Assembly (NCBI GenBank): GCA_019747905.1
Contig: JAIEQG010000008.1
Location: forward strand, 1-64,000
Length of the DNA: 64,000 nt
Direction: 5' to 3'
Source of the DNA: Burkholderiales bacterium
GTDB lineage: Bacteria; Pseudomonadota; Gammaproteobacteria; Burkholderiales; Ga0077523
The notes beneath the pieces are model-generated. The model did not search any database and had not been told where the DNA came from. It saw only the letters and a program-made list of their open reading frames with translations. Positions within the stretch are counted from its first letter, which is position 1, and the number at the start of each line of letters is the position of its first letter. This document shows, one piece after another, positions 37,217 through 47,686 of the stretch. Both the position numbers and the translations under genes were made by a program.

Positions 37217-39187
37217 TTACGAGTTACGGAAGCGCTGCCGGACCCAGGCTACCACCTGATTTGCGGCTTCTTCAGCCGAAAGTTCAGTAGTATCAAGGGG
37301 CAACGCATCGCTCGCCGGCTTGAGGGGAGCCACGCTGCGTTGGCTGTCCCGTTCATCGCGACTTGCGATTTCATGCAAAAGGGCGGGAAGGTTAACATCC
37401 ATTCCTTTTGCTATCAACTGCTTATATCGACGCTCCGCGCGCACCTCCGCGGTCGCGGTCAGGAACACTTTCGCGACTGCATCCGGGAACACGACGCTGC
37501 CCATGTCGCGGCCCTCGGCGACGAGGCCGGGCACCGCCCGAAACGCTTTCTGGCGCCAGAGCAGCGCGGTGCGAACTGCGGGAAGCGCGGCGACTTTCGA
37601 CGCAGCGTCAGACACTTGCTCCGAGCGAATGCGGTCGCTGACGTCGCGACCGGAAAGCCACACGCGACCGTCGTCGAAGCCCACGTCAAGACCGGCAGCG
37701 ATCGGCGCCAGCACGCGCTCGTCTCCTAGATCGACGCCTCGTTCGAGCGCGGCCAATCCCACGACGCGGTAGAGGGCACCGCTCTCCAGCAGATGCCAGC
37801 CGAGCTGCTGCGCCACCAACTGCGCCACCGTGCCTTTGCCCGATGCGGCCGGTCCGTCGAGGGTGACGACGGGCACGTCGATCGCTCGGGTCACCGCGGC
37901 AAACCGGTCGAAGTAATCCGGGAACGTCTTCGCGACACAGCCAGGATCGTTGATGCGCATCGGCACACCACCCAGCGCCACCAGCGAGAAGCACATGGCG
38001 ATGCGATGATCGTCGTACGTGTCGATGGCAGCGCCGCGCAACGCGGGCGGCGGCGTCACGCGCAGGAAGTCGGACCCTTCCTCCACGATCGCGCCCACCT
38101 TGCGCAACTCGGTCGCCATGGCGGTCAGCCGGTCGGTCTCCTTCACGCGCCAGCTCGCCACGTTGCGCAGGCGGCACGGACCGTCGGCGAACAGCGCGGC
38201 GACGGCGAGCGTCATCGCGGCATCGGGGATGTGATTGAGGTCGAGGTCGAAAGCCCGCAAGCGTCCGTTCGCCGGCCCGCTCGCCTCGATCCATGTGTCA
38301 CCCCACTGGATGCGCGCGCCCAGTTGCTCCAGCGCGTCCGCGAAGCGCACGTCGCCCTGGATACTGGTCCGGCCCACGCCCTCGATGCGCACCGGCCCGC
38401 CACCGATGGCACCGGCGGCGAGGAAGTACGACGCACCGGAAGCGTCGCCTTCGACCGGTACGGTCCCGGGCGACCGGTAATGCGCGCCGGCCGGAATGGC
38501 GAATCGCTCCCACCCCGTGCGCTTCACCTCGACACCGAAGCGCGCCATGAGATTGAGCGTGATGTCGATGTAGGGCTTGGAGATCAGCTCTCCATCGACC
38601 TCGATGGCGGTCGCCGCACCGGTCAGCGGCAGCGCCATCAACAGTGCGGTCAGGAACTGGCTCGATACGTCACCGCGTACTCGCACCGTGGGCAACGGCT
38701 TGATCGCGCCGGGCCCGATGTGAAGCGGCGGGAAGCCGTCGTTGGCCGCATACCGGATATCCGCGCCGATCGCGCGCAATCCATCCACCAGATCGCCGAT
38801 GGGCCGCTCGTGCATGCGCGCGACACCGGACAACCGGTAATGCCCACCCGCGAGAGCCAGCGCGGCAGTCAACGGCCGGAACGCCGTGCCCGCATTGCCC
38901 AGGAACAGGTCGGCCTGCTTGACCGGAAAACGCCCGCGGCACCCGGTGACGTGTACTACACCCGACGCGGCATCGCCCGCGATGACGACGCCCAGCTTTC
39001 CGAGCGCATCCAGCATGTGCCGCGTGTCGTCGGAGTCCAGGAGATCGCGGATCTCGGTGGTGCCCTCGGCGAGTGCCGCCAGCAGCAACGTGCGATTCGA
39101 GATGCTCTTGGACCCGGGCAATCGCACGGTGCCGGCCGCACCCCCTAGCGGGGGCAGGTCGAGGTGTTCGGGGTAGCCTGCGGCCAT
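37217..39187 (-). CDS. aroA-cmk: Fused EPSP synthase and cytidylate kinase
   Basis: One uninterrupted 656-aa frame. Residues 1 to about 430 are 3-phosphoshikimate 1-carboxyvinyltransferase ([54 protein letters not shown]), which makes EPSP for aromatic amino acids. From about 435 onward is CMP kinase, with P-loop [10 protein letters not shown] at 444-453, [15 protein letters not shown] and ERRYKQL. In most relatives these are two adjacent genes. There is no stop codon at the junction (near 37885). Such fusions are known in some betaproteobacteria. The start overlaps the tyrA stop by one base. Confidence 0.93.
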   Translation of the reverse strand: MAAGYPEHLDLPPLGGAAGTVRLPGSKSISNRTLLLAALAEGTTEIRDLLDSDDTRHMLDALGKLGVVIAGDAASGVVHVTGCRGRFPVKQADLFLGNAGTAFRPLTAALALAGGHYRLSGVARMHERPIGDLVDGLRAIGADIRYAANDGFPPLHIGPGAIKPLPTVRVRGDVSSQFLTALLMALPLTGAATAIEVDGELISKPYIDITLNLMARFGVEVKRTGWERFAIPAGAHYRSPGTVPVEGDASGASYFLAAGAIGGGPVRIEGVGRTSIQGDVRFADALEQLGARIQWGDTWIEASGPANGRLRAFDLDLNHIPDAAMTLAVAALFADGPCRLRNVASWRVKETDRLTAMATELRKVGAIVEEGSDFLRVTPPPALRGAAIDTYDDHRIAMCFSLVALGGVPMRINDPGCVAKTFPDYFDRFAAVTRAIDVPVVTLDGPAASGKGTVAQLVAQQLGWHLLESGALYRVVGLAALERGVDLGDERVLAPIAAGLDVGFDDGRVWLSGRDVSDRIRSEQVSDAASKVAALPAVRTALLWRQKAFRAVPGLVAEGRDMGSVVFPDAVAKVFLTATAEVRAERRYKQLIAKGMDVNLPALLHEIASRDERDSQRSVAPLKPASDALPLDTTELSAEEAANQVVAWVRQRFRNS

Positions 39188-40065
39188 CAGCGGCCCTCTT
39201 CGATCCGCCGCAACCAGGCGTTGCGGGCATCGCGGGAATGCGCGAACAATCGCTCGAGCGCTTCGCCGTCCGCGGCCGCCACCAGTTCACGCACGGAGGC
39301 CAACGCGGCACCGTACCGGTCGATCTCGCCCAGCAGCGCGTCGCGGTTCGCCAGGGCGATGTCGCGCCACATTTCCGGCGAACTCGATGCGATCCGGGTG
39401 AAATCGCGAAAGCCCCCGGCCGCGAACGCGAACAGGCGCTCCGCGTCGGCGCGTTCCGCGATCATCGCCACCAGCGCGTAGGCGAGCACGTGCGGCAGAT
39501 GGCTCACGGCCGCAAACACGCCATCGTGCTCCGCCGCGCTCATGCGTGCGACCCGGGCGCCGCATTGCTTCCAGAGCGATTCGGCCCGATCCACCGCATC
39601 CGGCGCAGTTTCCGGCACCGGCGTCAGCACCACGTTGCGGCCGTCGTACAGATCCGCCCGCGCTGCATCGACGCCGGAATGCTCCGCACCGGCGATCGGA
39701 TGGGCCGGCACGAAACGCGGCCAGTGGCCCCCGAGCGCTGGCCGGGCGACGGCGATGACATCCTGCTTGGTGCTGCCACCGTCGGTCACCAGCACGTCCG
39801 CATCCAGTCTCGGGGCGATGGCCCGCAGCACGCCGTCGAATTGACCCACCGGCACCGCCACCACGACCGCATCGGCCCCTTCGACACCGGAGGCGGCATC
39901 GGCCGCGATCTCGTCGACCACGCCGAGCTCGAGCGCGCGCTCGAGGTTGGCCCGTCCCCGGCCGATGCCCACGACACGCTCCACGCTGCCGGCCCGTTTC
40001 AACGCGAGCGCGGTGGAGCCCCCGATCAGGCCGACGCCGATGACGGCGAGGCGTCGCACCTTCAA
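39187..40065 (-). CDS. tyrA: Prephenate dehydrogenase
   Basis: A 292-aa NAD(P)-dependent enzyme leading to tyrosine. [19 protein letters not shown] binds the cofactor; [23 protein letters not shown] and [20 protein letters not shown] hold the catalytic His and prephenate-binding residues. No ATG exists at the family start. TTG at 40065 is preceded by GGGGGA, supplied by the end of an intergenic repeat. GTG at 40059 is the alternative. A longer frame into the repeat is unlikely to be used. Confidence 0.9.
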   Translation of the reverse strand: MKVRRLAVIGVGLIGGSTALALKRAGSVERVVGIGRGRANLERALELGVVDEIAADAASGVEGADAVVVAVPVGQFDGVLRAIAPRLDADVLVTDGGSTKQDVIAVARPALGGHWPRFVPAHPIAGAEHSGVDAARADLYDGRNVVLTPVPETAPDAVDRAESLWKQCGARVARMSAAEHDGVFAAVSHLPHVLAYALVAMIAERADAERLFAFAAGGFRDFTRIASSSPEMWRDIALANRDALLGEIDRYGAALASVRELVAAADGEALERLFAHSRDARNAWLRRIEEGR

Positions 40066-40079
40066 CGCGGCATCCCCCC

Positions 40080-40147
40080 AGCCCTCGCCGGGCCGCCCCA
40101 AGAGGGCTGGCCCCCTGGGGGGAAGGGCCGCAGGCCCATCGGGGGGG
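40080..40147 (-). repeat. GC-rich palindromic intergenic repeat, tandem copy A
   Basis: A short-form copy read on the minus strand, CCCCCCGATGGGCCTGCGGC to GGCGAGGGCTGG. It is almost identical to the copy at 40158, and the two stand head to tail in the hisC-tyrA gap. Its end appears to provide the tyrA ribosome site. Confidence 0.85.
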
Positions 40148-40157
40148 ACGTCACTTC

Positions 40158-40226
40158 AGCCCTCGCCGGGCCGCCCCAAGAGGGCTGGCCCCCTGGGGGG
40201 AAGGGCCGCAGGCCCATCGGGGGGGC
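40158..40226 (-). repeat. GC-rich palindromic intergenic repeat, tandem copy B
   Basis: Differs from copy A by no more than one or two bases over about 68 bp, so the duplication is recent or kept uniform by recombination. Inverted arms CAGCCCTC and GAGGGCTG frame the GGGCGGCCCGGC core. Confidence 0.85.
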
Positions 40227-40231
40227 TTCAC

Positions 40232-41350
40232 TTAGCGATGCGCAACCGCCGGCGCAAGCACTGCACCCAGCGCTTCCAGGAACCGCTCGTTCTCCGCCGG
40301 CAGGCCCACGCTGATGCGCAGCCACTCGGGCATGGCATAACCGCCAATCGGACGGACGATCACGCCACGCTCGAGCAACCGGCGGAAGATCCCGCCGGCA
40401 TCGCCGACGCGCACGCACAGGAAATTGCCGAAGGACGGGATGTACGGCAGGCCCATGCGGGCAAAACCGGCCGCGAGCTGCTGCAGGCCCTCGTCGTTCA
40501 TGCGCCGGCTGCGCGCGACGTACTCGTCGTCGTGCATCGCAGCGATGGCACCGGCCTGCGCCACGGTGTTGACGTTGAATGGCTGCCGGATGCGGTTCAT
40601 GAGATCCGCCACGTCCGGGTGCGCGAGCGCGAAACCCACGCGCATGCCGGCGAGACCGTACGCCTTCGAGAACGTGCGCGTGATCACCAGGTTCGGGTAC
40701 GACTTCAGCCAGGCGATACTGTCGTAGCGCTGCGCGTCGGGCAGATACTCGGTGTAGGCCTCGTCCAGCACGACCACCACGCGGCGCGGCACCTTCGCGA
40801 GCAGCGCGGCGACGGCCGGACCCGGCAGGAACGTGCCGGTGGGGTTGTTCGGGTTGGCGATGAACAGCATGCGCGTGTCGTCGCGGATCGCGGCAACCAT
40901 GGCGTCGGCATCGTGGCCGAACTCGCGCGCCGGCGTCTCGATGGGCGTGGCACCGATCGACTGGATCGACAGGGGATACACGGCGAACGCGTGCTTCGAG
41001 TACACGGCACTCGTCCCGGGCGACAGGAACGTGCGGGCCAACAGCTCGAGCACGTCGTTCGAACCGTTGCCGATGGCGATCTGGTTCATGTCCACACCGA
41101 AGCGCCCGGACAGGGCGCGCTTCAGCTCGAAGCCGTTCGCATCCGGATAGCGCGCGATCTCGGGCAACGCCGCCTGCATGGCCGCGAGCGCCTTGGCACT
41201 CGGCCCGAGCGGATTCTCGTTCGATGCGAGCTTGACGATGCCGGACTCGGGCAACCCGAGCTCGCGCGCGACCTCGGAGGCCGGCTTGCCCGGCACATAG
41301 GGCGCGAAGGTACGGATCCAGGACGGGGCGGATTCACAGACGTCGATCAT
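40232..41350 (-). CDS. hisC: Histidinol-phosphate / aromatic aminotransferase
   Basis: A 372-aa class I/II PLP aminotransferase. KLASNENPLGPS, NPNNPTGTFLP, VVLDEAYTEY and RTFSKAYGLAGMRVGFAL (with the PLP lysine) are typical of HisC. Its place between pheA and tyrA suggests the physiological substrates include phenylpyruvate or hydroxyphenylpyruvate rather than only histidinol phosphate. A second hisC would then be expected in the his operon, outside this window. Confidence 0.9.
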   Translation of the reverse strand: MIDVCESAPSWIRTFAPYVPGKPASEVARELGLPESGIVKLASNENPLGPSAKALAAMQAALPEIARYPDANGFELKRALSGRFGVDMNQIAIGNGSNDVLELLARTFLSPGTSAVYSKHAFAVYPLSIQSIGATPIETPAREFGHDADAMVAAIRDDTRMLFIANPNNPTGTFLPGPAVAALLAKVPRRVVVVLDEAYTEYLPDAQRYDSIAWLKSYPNLVITRTFSKAYGLAGMRVGFALAHPDVADLMNRIRQPFNVNTVAQAGAIAAMHDDEYVARSRRMNDEGLQQLAAGFARMGLPYIPSFGNFLCVRVGDAGGIFRRLLERGVIVRPIGGYAMPEWLRISVGLPAENERFLEALGAVLAPAVAHR

Positions 41351-41373
41351 GGCGAACCTTGGGAATTCTGACT

Positions 41374-42444
41374 TCAGGCGACGGCGACGGGATAGGACCC
41401 GAGCACCTTGAGGAATGCGGCCTTCGCACGCACCGCGGCGAGCGCCTGGTTGACCGCCGCGTCGAGCTGGTGCCCCTCGATGTCGACGAAGAACACGTAT
41501 TCCCAGAGCCCGGTGCGCGACGGTCGCGATTCGAACTTCGACATGCTGACCCCGTGCTGCGCCAGGGGCCCGAGCAGTTCATGCATGGCACCGGGACGAT
41601 TCTGGGCCGACATCACGAAAGACGTCTTGTCACGGCCCGAGGGTGCCACGTCCTGATCCGCCACCACCAGGAAACGCGTGGTGTTGTTCGGCTCGTCCTC
41701 GATGTTTTCCGCGAGCAGCGGCAGCCGATACAACTCGCCGGCCGCACGCGATGCGATCGCCGCGGTGCCGCCCTCGGCCGCGGCGCGCCGCGCAGCCTCG
41801 GCGTTGCTCGCGAGCGCCACACGCTCGGCGGCCGGGAGGTGCCGGGCAAGCCATTCGTTGCATTGACCGAGGCTCTGGGAATGCGCGAACACCACCTTCA
41901 CGTCCTCGATCGCAGGCGCCTGCGACAGCAGGCAATGGTGGATCGGCAACAGCACTTCGCCGCAGATGCGCAGGCGCGTGCCGACGAGCAGGTCGAGAGT
42001 CGTGCCGACGCTGCCTTCAGTGGAATTCTCCACCGGCACCACGCCGTAGCCGGCCGCACCGGTTTCGACCTGCCGGAACACTTCGGCGATGGAGGCACAG
42101 GCAAGCGGCGTCGCCGCCGCGCCGAACTGCTTGCGTGCCGCCTCTTCACTGTACGTGCCGCGCGGCCCCAGGTAGGCGATGGCGAGCGCCCGCTCGAGCG
42201 CCCGGCAAGCCGAGATGATCTCGACGAACAGGTGCTGGATCGCCGCATCCGACAGGGGTCCGGCATTCAGCTCGGCGAGCCGGCGCAGCACCTGCGCTTC
42301 GCGTTCCTGACGGTACACCACACCGCCCTCGCCCTTCAGATGACCGATGTCGTTCGCGCACTGTGCGCGTTCGTTGATGAGCTCGAGGATCCTGGCGTCG
42401 AGCTCGTCGATGCGGTCGCGCAGGCGGCGGATGCCCTCGTCCAT
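41374..42444 (-). CDS. pheA: Bifunctional chorismate mutase / prephenate dehydratase (P-protein)
   Basis: A 356-aa protein. Chorismate mutase occupies about residues 1-90 (RLRDRIDELDARILELINERAQCANDIGHLKG). Next comes prephenate dehydratase (AYLGPRGTYSEEAARKQFG, VVPVENSTEGSVGTTLDLL) and then a C-terminal ACT domain for phenylalanine feedback (KTSFVMSAQNRPGAMHELL, ESRPSRTGLWEYVFFVDIEG). ATG at 42444 is chosen. Together with tyrA and hisC it covers the branch from chorismate to phenylalanine and tyrosine. Confidence 0.95.
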   Translation of the reverse strand: MDEGIRRLRDRIDELDARILELINERAQCANDIGHLKGEGGVVYRQEREAQVLRRLAELNAGPLSDAAIQHLFVEIISACRALERALAIAYLGPRGTYSEEAARKQFGAAATPLACASIAEVFRQVETGAAGYGVVPVENSTEGSVGTTLDLLVGTRLRICGEVLLPIHHCLLSQAPAIEDVKVVFAHSQSLGQCNEWLARHLPAAERVALASNAEAARRAAAEGGTAAIASRAAGELYRLPLLAENIEDEPNNTTRFLVVADQDVAPSGRDKTSFVMSAQNRPGAMHELLGPLAQHGVSMSKFESRPSRTGLWEYVFFVDIEGHQLDAAVNQALAAVRAKAAFLKVLGSYPVAVA

Positions 42445-42451
42445 GGGCGGC

Positions 42452-42491
42452 TCAGCCCTCGGGGGGAGAGGCCGCAAGGCCTATCGGGGGG
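42452..42491 (-). repeat. GC-rich palindromic intergenic repeat, truncated
   Basis: Minus-strand CCCCCCGATAGGCCTTGCGG then CCTCTCCCCCCGAGGGCTGAG, about 40 bp. The central part of the short form is missing. It lies between serA and pheA and supplies the pheA upstream region. Confidence 0.65.
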
Positions 42492-42495
42492 CGCA

Positions 42496-43671
42496 TCATG
42501 TCGGGAGGTACCGCACCGCCAGGACGCCGCCGATCGAGGCGATCCCGCGGATCACCGTCTCCGGCACCGGGCTGTCGACATCCACCAGCGTGTAGGCCAT
42601 CTCGCCCCGCGACTTGTTTAGCATGTTGTGGATGTTGAGTCCGGCACTGGCCATGGCGGTGGAGATCTGCCCCAGCATGTTCGGCACGTTCGAGTTGGCG
42701 ATGCCCACACGGTACGGCGATTCGCGCGCCATCACCACGTCGGGAAAGTTGACCGCGTTGCGAACGTTGCCGTGCTCCAGGAATTCGCGCAACTGGTCGA
42801 CCACCATCAGGGCACAGTTCTCCTCCGCCTCCCGCGTCGAGGCGCCCATGTGGGGCAGCGCCACCACCCCGGGCTGGCCGATCAGCGCCGTCGTCGGGAA
42901 ATCGCACACGTAGCCCTTCAACTTCTTCGCCTTCAGGGCATCGAGCACGGCCGCCGCATCGACGATCGCCTCGCGGGCGAAATTGAGCACCACGGCCCCG
43001 TGCTTCATCAAGGCGATGCGCTTGGCATCGATCAGGCCGACCGTCGCCGGAACCTGGGGCACGTGCACGGTGATGAAATCGGAAGCACGGACCAGCTCCT
43101 CGACGCTGTGGGCGCGCTTCACCTGGGAGGGCAGGCTCCAGGCTGCGTCCACGGTGATCTCCGGGTCGTAGCCGATCACGTGCATGCCGAGCCGGATCGC
43201 CGCGTCCGCCACGAGGCTGCCGATCTTGCCGAGCCCGATCACGCCGAGCGTGTGGCCGGGCAGTTCGATGCCGGCGAACTGCTTCTTGCCGTCCTCGACC
43301 TGCTTCTCGAGATCGGCTCCGACGCCCTTCAGGCCGTCGACGAACCGCGCGGCCGGCACGATGTTGCGCGCCCCGAGCAGCAGGCCCGCGATCACCAGTT
43401 CCTTCACCGCGTTGGCGTTGGCGCCGGGAGCGTTGAACACCGGCACACCGCGCCCGCTCATCCTGGGTACCGGGATGTTGTTGGTACCCGCCCCGGCGCG
43501 ACCGATGGCGAGCACCGAATCCGGGATGGTCATCGTGTGCATGTCCTGGGACCGCACCAGGATCGCGTCCGGCTCCGCTTCGCTGCTGCCGTGGGTGTAC
43601 AGATCGGCCGGCAGGCGTGACAGGCCCTTCGCCGAAATGCTGTTCAGCGTCAGGACCCGAAACTTACCCAT
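42496..43671 (-). CDS. serA: D-3-phosphoglycerate dehydrogenase
   Basis: A 391-aa 2-hydroxyacid dehydrogenase starting the serine pathway. GRAGAGTNNIPV, LGVIGLGKIGSLVADAAIRLGM (NAD site), HVPQVPAT, and the catalytic Arg, Glu and His (NFAREAIVD, GASTREAEENCA) are present. A C-terminal ACT domain (VPNMLGQISTAMASAGLNIHNML) may bind serine. The next gene upstream is serC, so two of three serine-pathway steps are adjacent. Confidence 0.92.
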   Translation of the reverse strand: MGKFRVLTLNSISAKGLSRLPADLYTHGSSEAEPDAILVRSQDMHTMTIPDSVLAIGRAGAGTNNIPVPRMSGRGVPVFNAPGANANAVKELVIAGLLLGARNIVPAARFVDGLKGVGADLEKQVEDGKKQFAGIELPGHTLGVIGLGKIGSLVADAAIRLGMHVIGYDPEITVDAAWSLPSQVKRAHSVEELVRASDFITVHVPQVPATVGLIDAKRIALMKHGAVVLNFAREAIVDAAAVLDALKAKKLKGYVCDFPTTALIGQPGVVALPHMGASTREAEENCALMVVDQLREFLEHGNVRNAVNFPDVVMARESPYRVGIANSNVPNMLGQISTAMASAGLNIHNMLNKSRGEMAYTLVDVDSPVPETVIRGIASIGGVLAVRYLPT

Positions 43672-43673
43672 CG

Positions 43674-44756
43674 TTACCCATAGCGCCGCGCGAAGTCGGT
43701 CATGAACGCGGCCAATGCCTGCACGCCTTCGATCGGCATGGCGTTGTAGATGGAAGCGCGCATGCCGCCCACGGAGCGGTGCCCCTTCAACTGGATCAGC
43801 CCGTGCGCCTTGGCCTCGGACAGGAATTTTTCGTCGAGGGCTTCGTCACGCAGGCGGAACGGCACGTTCATCAGCGACCGGTCTTCCTTCGCGACAGGGT
43901 TCGTGTAGAAGCCGCTGCCGTCGATCAGGTCGTACAGCAGCACGGCCTTGGCTCGGTTCACCCGCTCCATGCCGGCGAGGCCGCCGATGCGCTTCAACCA
44001 CTGGAACACGAGCCCGGCGATGTAGACGCCATAGGTGGGCGGTGTGTTCACCATCGAATCGCCGTCGGCCATCACTTTATAGTCGAGGAGCGTCGGCGTA
44101 TTGGCGGGCGCGCGACCGATGAGATCCTTGCGCACGATCACGATGGTGAGTCCGGCCGGGCCGATGTTCTTCTGCGCGCCCGCATAGATGAGGCCGTAGC
44201 GTGACACGTCCATGACCCGCGACAGGATGTGCGAGGACATGTCCGCGACGATGGGCACGCCACCGGTATCCGGCACCTCGTGGACCTCGACGCCGCCGAT
44301 GGTCTCGTTGGTCGTGAGGTGCACGTAGGCGGCACCGGGGTCGAGCTTCCACATCGCGCGCTTCGGCACGTAGGAGAAGTTGCGGTCCTCCGCGGTGGCG
44401 GCGACGTTGACGCTGCCGAACTTCTTCGCCTCGCCGATGGCCTTCTTCGCCCATTCGCCGGTGTGGATGTAGTCGGCCCGGCCGCTGGATCCCATCAGGT
44501 TCATGGGCACCATCGCGAACTGCAGCGTGGCCCCACCCTGCAGGAACAGCACTTCGTAGGCGTCCGGAATTGCCATCAGCGACCGCAGGTCGGCTTCGGC
44601 CGCCGCGATGATGGACTCGAACTCCTTGCCGCGATGGCTCATCTCCATCACCGACATGCCCGAGCCGTGCCAATCGAGCATCTCGTCGCGCGCCTGCGCG
44701 AGCACCTCTGCGGGCAGCACCGCGGGTCCGGCGCTGAAGTTGTGCACGCGTGCCAT
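43674..44756 (-). CDS. serC: Phosphoserine aminotransferase
   Basis: A 360-aa PLP enzyme of serine and pyridoxal phosphate synthesis. VHNFSAGPAVLPAEVL, GGATLQFAMVPMNL, the PLP lysine in YAGAQKNIGPAGLTIVIV and HRSVGGMRASIYNAMP are diagnostic. The ATG at 44756 overlaps the gyrA stop, so translation is coupled to gyrA. Confidence 0.95.
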   Translation of the reverse strand: MARVHNFSAGPAVLPAEVLAQARDEMLDWHGSGMSVMEMSHRGKEFESIIAAAEADLRSLMAIPDAYEVLFLQGGATLQFAMVPMNLMGSSGRADYIHTGEWAKKAIGEAKKFGSVNVAATAEDRNFSYVPKRAMWKLDPGAAYVHLTTNETIGGVEVHEVPDTGGVPIVADMSSHILSRVMDVSRYGLIYAGAQKNIGPAGLTIVIVRKDLIGRAPANTPTLLDYKVMADGDSMVNTPPTYGVYIAGLVFQWLKRIGGLAGMERVNRAKAVLLYDLIDGSGFYTNPVAKEDRSLMNVPFRLRDEALDEKFLSEAKAHGLIQLKGHRSVGGMRASIYNAMPIEGVQALAAFMTDFARRYG

Positions 44757-47404
44757 CACTCGTCCTGCTCTGCGCCATCCGGAGCGCCGTCGCCGGCACC
44801 GTCCGGGGCGTCCCCCGGTCCTCCTTCCGTTGCGCCTTCCGGTCCGACTTCGGGTCCACCCTCGTCGGTCTCGACCACCCGCTCCAGGCCGGCGAGCTTC
44901 TCACCGGCATCCAGGCCGATAAGCGTGACGCCCTGAGTGACCCGGCCCATTTCGCGGATTTCCGATACACGCGTGCGGATCAGCACGCCGCCGGTGGTGA
45001 TCAACATGACTTCGTCGGTAGTGGATACGAGACGTGCCGCGACCACCTTGCCGTTGCGCTCGCTCGCCTGGATGGAGATGGTTCCCTGAGTGCCGCGGCC
45101 ATGACGCGGATAGTCGGCGACCGGCGTGCGCTTGCCATACCCGTTCTCGGTGGCGGTGAGCACCGTCAAACTGGGATCCTTGGCGACCACCAGCGAGATG
45201 AGCGACTGCCCTTCGAGCAGGCGCATGCCGCGCACGCCACGGGCATTGCGCCCCATGGGGCGGACATCCTGCTCGTCGAAGCGCACCGCCTTGCCGCCGT
45301 CCGAGAACAGCATGACGTCGTGGCCGCCGTCGGTGATGGCCGCGCCGATCAGGTAATCGCCCTGATCCAGATCCACCGCGATGATGCCGCTCGGCCGCGG
45401 GCGGGAAAAATCGGACAGCGGGGTCTTCTTGACCGTGCCGAGCGCCGTGGCCATGAACACGAAGTGCTCGTCGTCGAAGGTCTTCACCGGCAAGGCGATG
45501 GTGATCTTTTCGCCCTCTTCGAGGGGGAACAGGTTGACCACCGGCTTGCCGCGGCTGCTGCGCCCGCCCTGCGGCACCTCGTAGACCTTGATCCAGTACA
45601 CCCGCCCGCGATCCGAGAAGCACAGGATGTAGTCGTGGGTGTTGGCGACGAACAGGTTGTCGATGAAATCGTCCTGCTTGGTCGCCGTGGCCTGCTTGCC
45701 GCGCCCGCCGCGCTTTTGCGCGCGATAGTCGGCGAGGGGCTGGGACTTGATGTAACCCGTGTGCGACAGGGTCACCACCACGTCCTCGGGCGCGATGAGA
45801 TCCTCGATGCCGATATCCTGGACGTTGTGCGTGATCTCGCTCTTGCGCTTGTCGCCATACTGCGCCTTGATCGCCGCCAGTTCGTCGGCAATGATCGCGG
45901 TGATGCGCTCCGGCTTTGCGAGGATGTCGAGCAGGTCGGCGATGTTGTCCATCACCTCCTTGTATTCGTCGGTGATCTTGTCCTGCTCGAGCGCGGTCAG
46001 GCGCTGCAGCTGCATCTCGAGGATGCGCTGGGCCTGGACCTCCGACAGCCGGTAGCCGTCGGGCTGCAGGCCGTACTCGGGGGCAAGACCGTCAGGCCGG
46101 AAGCTCTGGGCGTTCTCCGCGCCTGCGCGCGCCAGCATCTCCTCGACGACGGACGAGCGCCACAGACGCCCGGTCAACTGGGCTTTCGCTTCGGCCGGCG
46201 ACGGTGCCGCCTTGATGAGCTCGATGATCTCGTCGACGTTGGACAGCGCCACCGCCAGACCTTCGAGGATGTGGCCGCGCTCGCGCGCCTTGCGCAGGTC
46301 GAAGATGGTGCGGCGCGTCACGACCTCGCGCCGATGCCGCAGGAACGCCTCGATGAACTCCTTCAGGTTGAGCAGCCGCGGCTGGCCGTCCACCAGCGCG
46401 ACCATGTTCATCCCGAAGCTGTCCTGGAGCTGCGTCTCCTTGTACAGGTTGTTCAGCACCACTTCCGGCATCTCGCCGCGCTTTAACTCGATCACCACGC
46501 GCATGCCGGACTTGTCCGACTCGTCGCGCAGGTCCGAGATGCCTTCCAGGCGCTTCTCGCGCACCAGTTCGCCGATGCGGATCAGGAGCTGCGCCTTGTT
46601 CACCTGATAGGGCAGCTCGTCGACGATGATGGCCTGGCGCTGGCCCTTCTCGATGTCCTCGAAGTGCGCCTTGGCGCGGATCACCACCCGGCCGCGGCCG
46701 GTGCGGTAGCCCTCGCGCACCCCGGAGACGCCGTAGATGATCCCGGCCGTCGGGAAATCCGGTGCCGGGATGATCTCGATCAGTTCGTCGACGGTGGTGT
46801 CGGGTTTATGCAACACCGCCAGGCAACCGTCGACGATCTCGCCGAGGTTGTGGGGCGGGATGTTGGTCGCCATGCCCACCGCGATGCCGGACGAACCGTT
46901 GACCAGCAGGTTGGGCACCTTGGTCGGCAGCGCCGAGGGCTCGAGCTCCTTGCCGTCGTAGTTCGGCACGAAGTCGACGGTTTCCTTCTCGATGTCGGCC
47001 AGCATCTCGCCGGCGATGCGCTCGAGCCGGCACTCGGTGTAGCGGTAGGCCGCCGCCGAATCGCCGTCGACCGACCCGAAGTTGCCCTGGCCGTCGATCA
47101 GCGTGTAGCGCATGGAGAAGTCCTGCGCCATGCGCACCAGGGCTTCGTAAGTCGCGGAATCGCCGTGGGGATGGTACTTGCCCAGCACGTCACCCACGAC
47201 CCGCGCGCACTTCACGTAGGGCCGGTTCCACTGGATGTTCGCCTCGTGCATCGCGTACAGGATGCGGCGGTGCACCGGCTTCAGGCCGTCTCTCACGTCG
47301 GGCAGCGCGCGCCCGACGATCACGCTCATCGCATAATCGAGGTAGGAGCGGCGCATCTCCTCTTCGAGGCTGACCGGCAGGGTTTCTTTGGCGAATTGAT
47401 CCAT
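44756..47404 (-). CDS. gyrA: DNA gyrase subunit A
   Basis: An 882-aa type II topoisomerase subunit that introduces negative supercoils with GyrB. The catalytic tyrosine lies in [11 protein letters not shown]. The GyrA box QKRGGRGK (47th percentile of the C-terminal wheel) precedes the DNA-wrapping repeats and an acidic tail. The quinolone region reads [17 protein letters not shown]: the Ser equivalent to E. coli 83 is kept, but position 87 is Glu, not Asp. It leads the long minus-strand block and is divergent from ompA, 282 bp away. Confidence 0.96.
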   Translation of the reverse strand: MDQFAKETLPVSLEEEMRRSYLDYAMSVIVGRALPDVRDGLKPVHRRILYAMHEANIQWNRPYVKCARVVGDVLGKYHPHGDSATYEALVRMAQDFSMRYTLIDGQGNFGSVDGDSAAAYRYTECRLERIAGEMLADIEKETVDFVPNYDGKELEPSALPTKVPNLLVNGSSGIAVGMATNIPPHNLGEIVDGCLAVLHKPDTTVDELIEIIPAPDFPTAGIIYGVSGVREGYRTGRGRVVIRAKAHFEDIEKGQRQAIIVDELPYQVNKAQLLIRIGELVREKRLEGISDLRDESDKSGMRVVIELKRGEMPEVVLNNLYKETQLQDSFGMNMVALVDGQPRLLNLKEFIEAFLRHRREVVTRRTIFDLRKARERGHILEGLAVALSNVDEIIELIKAAPSPAEAKAQLTGRLWRSSVVEEMLARAGAENAQSFRPDGLAPEYGLQPDGYRLSEVQAQRILEMQLQRLTALEQDKITDEYKEVMDNIADLLDILAKPERITAIIADELAAIKAQYGDKRKSEITHNVQDIGIEDLIAPEDVVVTLSHTGYIKSQPLADYRAQKRGGRGKQATATKQDDFIDNLFVANTHDYILCFSDRGRVYWIKVYEVPQGGRSSRGKPVVNLFPLEEGEKITIALPVKTFDDEHFVFMATALGTVKKTPLSDFSRPRPSGIIAVDLDQGDYLIGAAITDGGHDVMLFSDGGKAVRFDEQDVRPMGRNARGVRGMRLLEGQSLISLVVAKDPSLTVLTATENGYGKRTPVADYPRHGRGTQGTISIQASERNGKVVAARLVSTTDEVMLITTGGVLIRTRVSEIREMGRVTQGVTLIGLDAGEKLAGLERVVETDEGGPEVGPEGATEGGPGDAPDGAGDGAPDGAEQDE

Positions 47405-47562
47405 CGACTAGGTCTGTGAACGGGACGAACATCCCGTGGAAAAATTTGTCCGATCCGGCATCGTCGGTGCAACGCAAACCGGGTCGGAAAAAACGCGGAG
47501 TTTAGCACGCGACCATCCGGATTTCGGCTCCGACGGTACGGCTCCGCACCGTCCTTGGCCCT

Positions 47563-47587
47563 CGATAAACATGTGTCTGTGTTATCG
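47563..47587. promoter_or_regulatory. Inverted repeat in the gyrA-ompA intergenic region
   Basis: CGATAA and TTATCG enclose 13 bases about 100 bp before the ompA-family start. The 282-bp gap must hold promoters for both divergent genes, but I see no clear -35/-10 pair. The dyad could be an operator. Low confidence. Confidence 0.25.
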
Positions 47588-47686
47588 TTCCCGGACGCTG
47601 ACCGGGAGGAGCGTCCTAGCACGCGTTGGAGCCTGAGCAGCTGACAAAATCGAGACCGCCCGCAACCTCTCTCCAACGGTGATGCC

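Noticed and set aside
44750-46486. 578-codon open frame opposite gyrA
   Set aside because: Gyrase A is certain on the other strand; the frame is a shadow produced by high third-position GC.
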